From NCBI GenBank assembly GCA_027013095.1, contig JALUYI010000010.1, forward strand, positions 26,808 to 90,807: DNA of 64,000 nucleotides. Direction: 5' to 3'. A program made the translations under genes and the position numbers. A model generated the notes under the pieces. It was not told the DNA's origin, did not search any database, and was given only the letters and a program-made list of their open reading frames with translations. Source of the stretch: Paracoccaceae bacterium (GTDB lineage Bacteria; Pseudomonadota; Alphaproteobacteria; Rhodobacterales; Rhodobacteraceae). Positions 7,437 to 14,450 of this stretch are shown one piece after another. The first letter of the stretch is position 1. Each line of letters opens with the position of its first letter.

Positions 7437-8353
7437 GCCTGCTCTTGCGTCTTTTGATCGCACTGATGCTGGACGCGGCAATCGGCGATCCTGCGCGCCT
7501 GTGGCAGCGTCTGCCGCATCCGGCGGCCCTGATGGGTCGCGCCGTTGCAAAGCTCGAGCACGCTCTTAACCACGGCCCCCGGCGACGCGCCAAGGGGGGG
7601 GTGGCCATCCTGTTGCTGGTCCTTCTGGCCGCCACCCTAGGCATCGCGATTTCGGCTCTGCCCGCAGGCGGCCTGCTGTCGATCCTGCTAGGTGCGATCC
7701 TGCTGGCGCAAAACAGCCTTGTGCGGCACGTCCGGCTGGTCGCTCGCGCCCTTGAGCGCAGCCTGACCGAGGGGCGAGACAGCGTCGCCATGATCGTCGG
7801 GCGCAACACCTCGGAACTGGACGAAGCGGGTGTCGTGCGCGGCGCGGTCGAAAGCGTCGCCGAGAATTTTTCCGATGGGGTGGTGGCCCCGGCCTGCTGG
7901 TTTCTAGTCGCGGGCCTACCGGGGATCATGGTTTACAAGATGGTCAACACCGCCGACAGCATGATCGGCTACAAAACCCCGCGCTATCAGGAATTCGGCT
8001 GGGCGGCGGCGCGTCTGGATGACCTGCTGAACTGGGGGCCCGCACGTCTGAGCGGCCTTTTGATCTGCCTGTCCCACGGCTCGCTCAGGGCCGCGCGTGT
8101 CATGCTGCGTGACGCGCCCTTGCATCGCTCACCCAACGCCGGCTGGCCCGAGGCGGCAACCGCAGCCCTGACTGGAATCGCGATTTCCGGCCCCCGGGTC
8201 TATGGCGACCGGCGCACCGATCAGCCCTTTGTCCACGCCGAGGGGCGCCACCAACTTGTCCCTGCCGATATCGATAGGGCAATCCGCATCATCTGGCGCG
8301 CCTGGGCACTGATGGTCGCGCTGTTGGTAGGCCTGTGGCTGATCGCCGGATAA
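7433..8353 (+). CDS. cbiB: Adenosylcobinamide-phosphate synthase CbiB
   Basis: Integral membrane enzyme that attaches aminopropanol (phosphate) to adenosylcobyrate. About 306 residues with several hydrophobic helices. Motifs seen: LMLDAAIGDPARLW and HPAALMGR at the N-terminus, the central VGRNTSELDEAGVVRGAVESVAEN segment (quoted in part: VGRNTSELD, ESVAENFSDG), NTADSMIGYK and RYQEFGW. ATG 7433 is chosen because it overlaps the CobD stop as ATGA; a GTG two codons earlier is possible. It is the last gene of the rightward cobalamin set, followed by the convergent aromatic cluster. Confidence 0.94.
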   Translation: MSLLLRLLIALMLDAAIGDPARLWQRLPHPAALMGRAVAKLEHALNHGPRRRAKGGVAILLLVLLAATLGIAISALPAGGLLSILLGAILLAQNSLVRHVRLVARALERSLTEGRDSVAMIVGRNTSELDEAGVVRGAVESVAENFSDGVVAPACWFLVAGLPGIMVYKMVNTADSMIGYKTPRYQEFGWAAARLDDLLNWGPARLSGLLICLSHGSLRAARVMLRDAPLHRSPNAGWPEAATAALTGIAISGPRVYGDRRTDQPFVHAEGRHQLVPADIDRAIRIIWRAWALMVALLVGLWLIAG

Positions 8354-8439
8354 GCCCCACAAGGGCGGCTGGGGGATCGAATTATCACGCCACTTGTGTC
8401 ACTTGCCCCGAATATACGGCTCCGGTCGCGGGTCTTGAA

Positions 8440-8985
8440 TTACGACGCCCCCGACAGCTCTTTCTTGTGCAGCCAGTCGGCGTGTCGGGGGGCCTTCTTG
8501 GTCTTTGACCACTCCTCCAGCATATCCCATTTCACCGCATCCATACGCGCCAGCAACGCCGCTTCCTCGGGGTCCGGGCAAGCCAGTTCTATCCGGTGAC
8601 CATTGGGATCAAAGAAATAGATCGAGTGGAACAACGAGTGGTCCGTCACGCCCAGAACCTCGACTCCATTTTCCTCAAGATGGGCCTTGAAGGCCAGCAA
8701 TTCGTCACGATCCCGCACCTTGAAGGCGATGTGTTGCACCCATTCCGGCGTGTTGGGGTCGCGCCCCATCTCGGGTTTGGTCGGCAGTTCAAAGAACGCC
8801 AGGACATTGTCATTTCCCGCATCCAGAAAGATGTGCATATAGGGGTCCGGCTCATGGGTTGACGGCACGCGGTCCTCGGCGATGGCCAGAACAAAATCCA
8901 TGTTCAGCATCTTGCCATACCACTCAACCGTTTCCTTGGCATCCTTGCAGCGATAGGCGACATGGTGGATTTGATCGATCTTCAT
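8440..8985 (-). CDS. VOC-superfamily protein (glyoxalase/extradiol-dioxygenase fold) of the aromatic cluster
   Basis: 181 residues in two beta-alpha-beta-beta-beta modules. Candidate metal ligands are a histidine in IDQIHHVAYRC, a glutamate in LAFFELPT, a histidine in WVQHIAFKV and a glutamate in HRIELACPD, the arrangement used by metal-dependent VOC enzymes such as glyoxalase I and type I extradiol dioxygenases. Start ATG 8985 follows GGAAAG; the frame extends further upstream without a good signal. Last gene of a leftward operon that also encodes an FAD hydroxylase and fumarylacetoacetase, so it probably acts on an aromatic or ring-opened intermediate. Exact reaction unknown. Confidence 0.8.
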   Translation of the reverse strand: MKIDQIHHVAYRCKDAKETVEWYGKMLNMDFVLAIAEDRVPSTHEPDPYMHIFLDAGNDNVLAFFELPTKPEMGRDPNTPEWVQHIAFKVRDRDELLAFKAHLEENGVEVLGVTDHSLFHSIYFFDPNGHRIELACPDPEEAALLARMDAVKWDMLEEWSKTKKAPRHADWLHKKELSGAS

Positions 8986-9017
8986 GGTCTTTCCTTTCCC
9001 TTCACCCCGGGGGGCAA

Positions 9018-9239
9018 TCATGCTTTGGTGTCCGCAACCTCTTTTGCGCCGGGGTCAAGGGCGGCGCGCATGGCCGCGCTCAGGACCTGACGATTGCCGA
9101 TATGGTTGGCCAAGAGCAGGATCAAACGGGAGTTAATCAGTTCACTCTCGGCCTTAGATCGCCCCTCGTGCAGGGCCAGAAGCTCGGCATAGAAATCGTC
9201 GGGACGGTCGATATTCGGATATGTGTTCAAGGGGCTCAT
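9018..9239 (-). CDS. DUF2783 small protein
   Basis: 73 residues, no signal peptide or cysteine motif. The segment DDFYAELLALHEGRSKAESELINSRLILLLANHIGN marks it (cited here in pieces: DDFYAELLALHEG, SRLILLLANHIGN) as the short all-helical DUF2783 family that accompanies FAD hydroxylases in aromatic-degradation operons. It lies 12 bases downstream of the hydroxylase gene, so it may be an accessory or stabilising subunit; that role is inferred from conserved neighbourhood only. Confidence 0.8.
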   Translation of the reverse strand: MSPLNTYPNIDRPDDFYAELLALHEGRSKAESELINSRLILLLANHIGNRQVLSAAMRAALDPGAKEVADTKA

Positions 9240-9251
9240 CGTTCTCTCTCG

Positions 9252-10856
9252 TCAGACACGCGCAGTGGCGGTTTTCAGGGCGGCAATCACCGCGTCACGA
9301 TCAAATTCACGCCAGCGCGCAACCACGTGCTGGTCCGGGCGCAGCAGATAAATCGCCGCCTTTTCATCGCCAAGATACCGGCGGGCAAGGGTCTGGTTGG
9401 CGGCGGCATCGACCTTGAGGGTTTCCACTGTGATCCCCCCATCCTCCAGATCCGAGGGCGCCGGGGCCCCGATTGCCAGCAGTTGAAACCGATTGCCCAG
9501 ACGCTCCAGCAACCAGCCATCGGCCAAGGGAGCGTCCACCGCCGGAGCGCCGGGGCGCAAATTGGGCGGCAGGCCGGCACAATCCGGCCCGTTCAGGGAC
9601 GAGCCGTCATAGATACAAGGCAACGACAGGCGCCCCGTGTTCACCAGCGGGCGAGCAAAATCATATGCTTCGGCCAGATCCAGCACCGCATCGCGGAAAT
9701 TCCGGCTGGCTTCGGATTTCGGCGTGATAAAATCGGTCGAGCGGGTCGAATTCAACAGGTTTTCGTCGGCACCAAGAACGCGCTCATCACTGTAGCTGTC
9801 CAGCAGCGCGTCCGGGGCCTTGCCATCAAGGACCAGCTTCAGTTTCCAGACCAGATTGTCGGTGTCCTGCAGACCCGAATTCGCACCGCGCGCACCAAAG
9901 GGCGAAACCTGATGCGCGGCGTCGCCCGCAAACAGCACCCGGCCATAGCGGAACTTCTCCATTCGGCAGCACTGGAAGGTGTAGATCGAGGTCCACTCCA
10001 GCTCGAATTTCGTCTCCTCGCCCAGCATCGCGCGCAGGCGGCGCCGGACGTTTTCGGGTTTCAATTCTTCCTCGCGGTCGATGTTCCAGCCCAGTTGGAA
10101 ATCGATCCGCCAGACGTTGTCGGGTTGTTTGTGCAAAAGCGCCGACTGGCCACGATTAAAGGGCGGATCAAACCAGAACCAGCGTTCAGTCGGAAAGTCG
10201 GCCTCCATGATGGTGTCGGCGATCAGGAAATTGTCCTCGAACACCCGGCCCTCGAAATCCAGCCCCAGCATGGTGCGGGTTGCCGATTTGGCGCCGTCAC
10301 AGGCAATCAGCCACTCGGCCTCGAGGTTATACGGGCCTTCGGGCGTGTCGATTTCAAGGCTGACATATGTGTCGTGTTGCCCGACCGCCGCCAGATGGTT
10401 GCCTCCGCGCAGATCAACCGGCTTGCCCGCCGCCTGCAGCTCGCGAATGCGCCGGACGAGGAATTCCTCAAAGTAGTATTGCTGAAGGTTGATAAAGGCG
10501 GGGCGGTGATGCTCTGACTCGGGCAACAGTTCGAACCCGTAGATCTGGCGCGTGTCGCGAAAGACCTTGCCCGTATCCCAGACCACCCCCTTGTCCACCA
10601 TCGGTTGCGCACAGCCGAGACGGTCGAGGATTTCAAGCGGGCGCTTGGCGAAACAGATCGCGCGACTGCCAAAACTGACCTTGTCATTATCATCCAGAAC
10701 CACGACGGGAATGTCTTGCTGGGCCAGATCGATCGCCGCCGCAAGGCCCACGGGACCGGCACCCACCACCACCACCGAATGACGCACCGGCGCCACCGCA
10801 TCCTGATCGGACGAGCGTGCATATTCATAAATCGGGGTCTCGAATATCTTGTTCAT
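9252..10856 (-). CDS. FAD-dependent aromatic-ring hydroxylase (PheA/TfdB/MhpA type)
   Basis: About 534 residues. The N-terminal Rossmann motif is VVVVGAGPVGLAAAIDLAQ; the mid-chain DG motif is WLIACDGAKSATR; the second FAD motif is LFAGDAAHQVSPFGARGANSG. The C-terminal ~130 residues form the thioredoxin-like domain seen in phenol hydroxylases (IYLLRPDQHVVARWR). ATG 10856 (MNKIFETPIY) is preceded by AGGAC; a longer in-frame start has no such site. It hydroxylates an aromatic acid or phenol using NAD(P)H and O2; in this operon the product should be a 2,5-dihydroxylated ring feeding the maleyl/fumarylacetoacetate steps. Precise substrate unknown. Confidence 0.88.
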   Translation of the reverse strand: MNKIFETPIYEYARSSDQDAVAPVRHSVVVVGAGPVGLAAAIDLAQQDIPVVVLDDNDKVSFGSRAICFAKRPLEILDRLGCAQPMVDKGVVWDTGKVFRDTRQIYGFELLPESEHHRPAFINLQQYYFEEFLVRRIRELQAAGKPVDLRGGNHLAAVGQHDTYVSLEIDTPEGPYNLEAEWLIACDGAKSATRTMLGLDFEGRVFEDNFLIADTIMEADFPTERWFWFDPPFNRGQSALLHKQPDNVWRIDFQLGWNIDREEELKPENVRRRLRAMLGEETKFELEWTSIYTFQCCRMEKFRYGRVLFAGDAAHQVSPFGARGANSGLQDTDNLVWKLKLVLDGKAPDALLDSYSDERVLGADENLLNSTRSTDFITPKSEASRNFRDAVLDLAEAYDFARPLVNTGRLSLPCIYDGSSLNGPDCAGLPPNLRPGAPAVDAPLADGWLLERLGNRFQLLAIGAPAPSDLEDGGITVETLKVDAAANQTLARRYLGDEKAAIYLLRPDQHVVARWREFDRDAVIAALKTATARV

Positions 10857-10885
10857 GGCCTTGTCCTGTCTGTTGAGCGGTGCCC

Positions 10886-11836
10886 TTATCCTTGCAGGTC
10901 CGCCCACATCTGAAGGTCGCGCTCGGCGGTCCAGATGCGGGGGGTATCGATGCCGCGCGCCTCATCATAGGCACGAGCGACGTTGAACGGCAGGCAATGC
11001 TCGTAAATCGCGTAATCGCCGAATTTTGGGTCACAGGCCGCACGCACCGCATCCCACGCGTCCTTGAGGCTGCCACCGCGCGCCGCAACACGTGCTGCCG
11101 CCTTATAGGTGCTGTCAATGAAATCCTTGGTGTTGTCCAGCGCCGCCTTGACCATCTCGCGCCCCACCAGCGCATCACCGCGACCCGGCGCAATGGCAAC
11201 CGGATCAAACCAGCGCACATTTTCAATGGTATCGCCCCAGTCACCATAATGCCCATCGCCGCAATAGCAGGCCGAGTGGTATTCCACGATGTCGCCGGTG
11301 AACATGACCTCCTGATCCGGCACCCAGATCACTGCGTCTCCGGCGGTGTGGGCGCGCCCCAGATGCATGATGTCAACACGACGCTTGCCAAGGTAAACCG
11401 TCATCGCATCGCTGAAAGTGGTGGTCGGGTAGGTCAGGCCGGGGATACTTTCATGGCCTTCAAACAGGCGCGGAAAGCGTTGGAATTCGCTATCCCAATC
11501 CTCTTGGCCGCGCTCGATCACCATGGCGCGGGCGGTGTCGGACATGATGATTTCCGGCGCGTTATAGGCGCTGGCGCCCAATACCCGTACCGCGTGATAA
11601 TGGGTCAGGACAAGGTGGCTGATCGGTTTGTCGGTGACCTCGCGCACCTTTTCAATCACCTTATTCGCCAGACGCGGGGTGGCCTGCGCCTCGACAATCA
11701 TCACGCTTTCGTCGCCGATAATCACGCCCGAATTGGGGTCGCCCTCGGCGGTAAAGGCCCACAACCCCTCGCCAACCTCGGTAAAGCTGATCTTCTTTTC
11801 GGTCATATCGCCCATGGATGCGAATGCTTTTGCCAT
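10886..11836 (-). CDS. Metallo-beta-lactamase-fold hydrolase-like protein with altered metal motif
   Basis: 316 residues with the MBL fold: GVIIGDESVMIVEAQ near the N-terminus, then LVLTHYHAVRVLGAS where the usual HxHxDH would be, LGRAHTAGDAVIWVP and VMFTGDIVEYHSACY. In the canonical motif the third and fourth ligands would be Asp-His; here they are Val-Arg, so metal binding must differ or be partial. The later His of GRAHTAGD and the Asp of FTGDI remain. 29 bases upstream of the hydroxylase gene and 14 downstream of fumarylacetoacetase, clearly in the same operon. May act as a thioesterase, lactonase or hydrolase on an intermediate; function not known. Confidence 0.8.
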   Translation of the reverse strand: MAKAFASMGDMTEKKISFTEVGEGLWAFTAEGDPNSGVIIGDESVMIVEAQATPRLANKVIEKVREVTDKPISHLVLTHYHAVRVLGASAYNAPEIIMSDTARAMVIERGQEDWDSEFQRFPRLFEGHESIPGLTYPTTTFSDAMTVYLGKRRVDIMHLGRAHTAGDAVIWVPDQEVMFTGDIVEYHSACYCGDGHYGDWGDTIENVRWFDPVAIAPGRGDALVGREMVKAALDNTKDFIDSTYKAAARVAARGGSLKDAWDAVRAACDPKFGDYAIYEHCLPFNVARAYDEARGIDTPRIWTAERDLQMWADLQG

Positions 11837-11850
11837 TGTGTTCTTCCCTC

Positions 11851-13134
11851 TTATTTTGTCCAGTCCGGCGGGGTGACAGCCGGCAGGATGGTGCCGGTAC
11901 AGTCGCCAAAGCCAACGCGATAGCCGTCCCCTTGGGCATGGCCCGACAGGATCGCGGTATCGCCATCCTCAAGAAATGTGCGGATTTCGCCACTGTCGAG
12001 CGTCAGCGGCTCCTTGCCGCCCCAGCTGAGTTCCAGCAGGCTGCCGCGGGTGTCCTTTGTGGGGCCGGAGATGGTGCCGGACCCCAGCAGATCGCCGGTG
12101 TTCATCTCGCAACCGCTGCTGGCGTGATGCGCCAGTTGTTGGGCGGCGGAATAATACATCTCGTTGTAATTGGTGTGGCTGAGCAGGGTCGCGCGGGTCC
12201 CGCCGGCCGGGCGCAGCCGCACCTCGAGATCGATATCATAGAGCATCGGCGCAGGCTCTTGCAAATAGGGCAGAAGCTCGACCTCGCGCGGTGGCGTTGG
12301 CGTGCGAAATGGCCCCAGCGCGGCCGCCGTAACGATCCATGGGCTAATCGAGGTGGCAAAGGCCTTGGCCTGAAACGGCCCCAGAGGCTGATATTCCCAG
12401 GCCTGAATATCGCGCGCGGACCAGTCGTTCAGGATCACATAGCCAAAGATCATCGCATCGGCCTCGGCAACCGTCACCGGCTGGCCCATCTTGTTGCCAG
12501 TGCCAACGATCGCGCCCATTTCCAATTCGATATCAAGACGTCTGCTGGGGCCGAAAACTGGCGCCTCTGCCCCCGCCGGCTTTAGCTGGCCCAGCGGGCG
12601 GTGGATGTCGGTGCCGCTGACCACCACCGTTGACGCACGACCGTTATAACCGATCGGAATGTGCAACCAGTTGGGCGGCAGCGCGTTTTCCGGCCCGCGA
12701 AACATCGAGCCGACGTTGAACGCATGATTCCGCCCGGCATAGAAATCGGTGTATTCCGCAACCACGATGGGCAGGTGCATGGTGGCGTCCTTTTGGGCCA
12801 CCAGCGCGCGGGCGCAAAGTTCGCTGTTGGCGGCCAGCGCGTCGTCCCCGCCCTCAATCAAAAGATCCGTCAGACGCGCGCGCAAGTCCGCCCAGGCGCG
12901 CGGGCCAAGCTCGATAAACTCGTTCCAGAAGGGGACCTCGAAGACCTCTTCGTAATTGACCTCGATCAGGCGCTGTTCCTCGAGCAGGCTGAGATCAAGG
13001 ATCATGTCTCCGATTGCCACTCCACAGCGCGGCGGGGTCGAGTCCGTCGAGAACACCCCATAGGGCAGATTGTTCAGTGGAAATGGGCAAACAGCTGTGT
13101 TGGCGCTGTCGATCCATGATTTCAAAAGTGGCAT
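11851..13134 (-). CDS. fahA: Fumarylacetoacetase
   Basis: Hydrolyses fumarylacetoacetate (or a close ring-cleavage product) to fumarate and acetoacetate. 427 residues, full length for the two-domain FAH family: N-terminal SH3-like part (LPYGVFSTDSTPPRCGVAIGD) and the metal-binding C-terminal hydrolase domain with YTDFYAGRNHAFNVG, LDIELEMGAIVGTGN, LNDWSARDIQAWEYQPLGPF and GCEMNTGDLLGSGTISGP. ATG 13134 follows AAAGGA. It is the first gene of the leftward operon and starts downstream of a promoter whose spacer is filled by a palindromic operator. Confidence 0.95.
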   Translation of the reverse strand: MPLLKSWIDSANTAVCPFPLNNLPYGVFSTDSTPPRCGVAIGDMILDLSLLEEQRLIEVNYEEVFEVPFWNEFIELGPRAWADLRARLTDLLIEGGDDALAANSELCARALVAQKDATMHLPIVVAEYTDFYAGRNHAFNVGSMFRGPENALPPNWLHIPIGYNGRASTVVVSGTDIHRPLGQLKPAGAEAPVFGPSRRLDIELEMGAIVGTGNKMGQPVTVAEADAMIFGYVILNDWSARDIQAWEYQPLGPFQAKAFATSISPWIVTAAALGPFRTPTPPREVELLPYLQEPAPMLYDIDLEVRLRPAGGTRATLLSHTNYNEMYYSAAQQLAHHASSGCEMNTGDLLGSGTISGPTKDTRGSLLELSWGGKEPLTLDSGEIRTFLEDGDTAILSGHAQGDGYRVGFGDCTGTILPAVTPPDWTK

Positions 13135-13195
13135 CCTGATCCTTTGCGGTTGCAGTTGCAGCGGCCGAAACGGCGCGCGGCGATCTTTGCGCCGA

Positions 13196-13224
13196 CCTTA
13201 TCGTTGCAAATGCAACGATGTCAA
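13196..13224 (-). promoter_or_regulatory. Leftward promoter with palindromic operator in its spacer
   Basis: On the minus strand TTGACA (13224-13219) is a perfect -35; GATAAG (13202-13197, spacer 16) or the register one base on is a fair -10. Between them lies a perfect palindrome, ATCGTTGCA-AA-TGCAACGAT (13200-13219). A protein bound there would block RNA polymerase from starting the fahA operon. The divergently encoded MarR protein is the obvious binder. Confidence 0.65.
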
Positions 13225-13276
13225 GGAAAGAGTCCCCACCGACCTTGAAACAGAACGCAATCCGTGCGCTTATAAG

Positions 13277-13296
13277 ATCGTATCAAACGCAACAAT
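13277..13296 (+). promoter_or_regulatory. Second MarR-type operator upstream of the marR gene
   Basis: ATCGTATCAAACGCAACAAT matches the perfect operator at 13200-13219 at 16 of 20 positions. It directly follows TATAAG (13271-13276), a good -10 for the rightward marR-maiA transcript, and ends 12 bases before the marR start codon, so binding here would autorepress. Its centre is 77 bp from the first site, close to seven helical turns. Confidence 0.6.
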
Positions 13297-13308
13297 CAAG
13301 GCAACCCG

Positions 13309-13776
13309 ATGACCGACGCCGTGACCGATACCCAAAGCGATGACGCGGACGATTTCGTGCTCGAGGATTTCCTCCCCTATCAACTGGCGATCCTGTCCAG
13401 CCGGATCAGCGACGGATTTTCGCTCTGTTACCGCAAGAAATTCGGGCTCAGCGTCTCGGAGTGGCGCGTCATCGCCCATTTGATGCGCGCCGACAAGGTC
13501 AGCATCCGCGAAATCTACAACCGCGTCGCCATGGATAAATCCAAGGTCAGCCGCGCCGCCGCCCGGCTGGAACAGGCCGGCTATATTCAAAAACAGGGCT
13601 GCGCGCGCGACCGTAGACTGGTTGAATTGTCCCTGACGCCAAAGGGGCGCGCGGTGGCCCGTGAGATCGGCCCCATGGGGCTGAAATACGCCCGCGATAT
13701 CCTGCGCAACCTGCCCGAAGAGGCCCGCGCCCCCTTTCTTGGCGCCATCCGAACCCTGCTGGAGGTTTATGAATGA
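13309..13776 (+). CDS. MarR-family transcriptional regulator of the aromatic cluster
   Basis: 155 residues. Winged helix-turn-helix visible: LSVSEWRVIAHLMRADKVS, recognition helix region VAMDKSKVSRAAARLEQAGY, and wing sequence with the MarR DxR-like CARDRRLVELSLTPKG. Such proteins are dimers that release DNA upon binding an aromatic acid. Divergent from the fahA operon and coupled by a four-base overlap to the maleylacetoacetate isomerase gene, with two matching palindromes in the intervening 174 bp. Very likely the local repressor, sensing the pathway's substrate or an intermediate. Confidence 0.92.
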   Translation: MTDAVTDTQSDDADDFVLEDFLPYQLAILSSRISDGFSLCYRKKFGLSVSEWRVIAHLMRADKVSIREIYNRVAMDKSKVSRAAARLEQAGYIQKQGCARDRRLVELSLTPKGRAVAREIGPMGLKYARDILRNLPEEARAPFLGAIRTLLEVYE

Positions 13777-14408
13777 CCCCGGTTCTCTACGACTACTGGC
13801 GTTCATCGGCGGCCTATCGGCTGCGCATTACGCTGAACCTTCTGGAATTGCCCTACACAAGCATCCCCGTCGATCTGAGAGCAGGCGAGCAGCGCCAAAA
13901 GGCCAACCTGCAACGCAACCCGCAAGGGTTGGTTCCAACCCTCGATATCGACGGGCACAGCCTGACCCAGTCGCTGGCGATCATCGAATATCTGGACGAA
14001 ACCCGATCCGGCGGCCTGTTGCCTCCCGAGCCGCTGGGGCGGGCGCGGGTGCGGCGTCTGTCCTATGCAATAGCGATGGAAATTCACCCGGTCTGTAACC
14101 TGTCCGTGGCCCGGTTCGGAACCGAAAACTCGGCTGGAAATCTGTCGATGAGAGACTGGATGCACGCCTTTATTCCGCGTGGTCTGGCGGCGGTCGAGAC
14201 TATGCTGGCCGAGGCCGAAACCGGCCTTTATGCCCACGGTGATCGCGTCAGCATGGCCGACATCTGCCTGCTGCCGCAGGTCTATAACGCCACCCGATGG
14301 GAAATCGACCTTGACCAGATGCCACGGATTTCGCGCCTTGCGGCCCGTCTGGCCGAGATCCCTGCTTTTGCCCGGGCCTATCCCGACGCACACGCCCCCG
14401 CAAGATAG
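13773..14408 (+). CDS. maiA: Maleylacetoacetate isomerase (zeta-class glutathione S-transferase)
   Basis: Glutathione-dependent cis-trans isomerase turning maleylacetoacetate (or maleylpyruvate) into the fumaryl isomer, just before the fumarylacetoacetase step. 211 residues. The zeta-class active-site motif YWRSSAAYRLRI follows the start (serine-serine pair as in SSCxWRVRIAL of the family), and QNPQGLVPTLDIDG-like RNPQGLVPTL and DICLLPQVYNA are present. Starts within the marR stop (ATGA). A hairpin at 14412-14437 follows before the convergent pbpC gene. Confidence 0.94.
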   Translation: MTPVLYDYWRSSAAYRLRITLNLLELPYTSIPVDLRAGEQRQKANLQRNPQGLVPTLDIDGHSLTQSLAIIEYLDETRSGGLLPPEPLGRARVRRLSYAIAMEIHPVCNLSVARFGTENSAGNLSMRDWMHAFIPRGLAAVETMLAEAETGLYAHGDRVSMADICLLPQVYNATRWEIDLDQMPRISRLAARLAEIPAFARAYPDAHAPAR

Positions 14409-14411
14409 CCG

Positions 14412-14437
14412 CCCCCGCTCAATCGAGCGTCTGGGGG
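14412..14437. terminator. Hairpin between convergent maiA and pbpC
   Basis: CCCC-CGCTC-AATC-GAGCG-(TCT bulge)-GGGG forms a stem in the 42-bp gap between convergent stops. There is no T-run on either side, so it is a weak candidate terminator or mRNA 3'-end stabiliser. Confidence 0.35.
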
Positions 14438-14450
14438 TTCGGATCTGGGC

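Noticed and set aside
8859..10517. Long plus-strand open frame (552 codons) opposite the FAD hydroxylase gene
   Set aside because: Antisense shadow in high-GC DNA: no conserved motif, and the opposite strand has clear FAD motifs and operon context.
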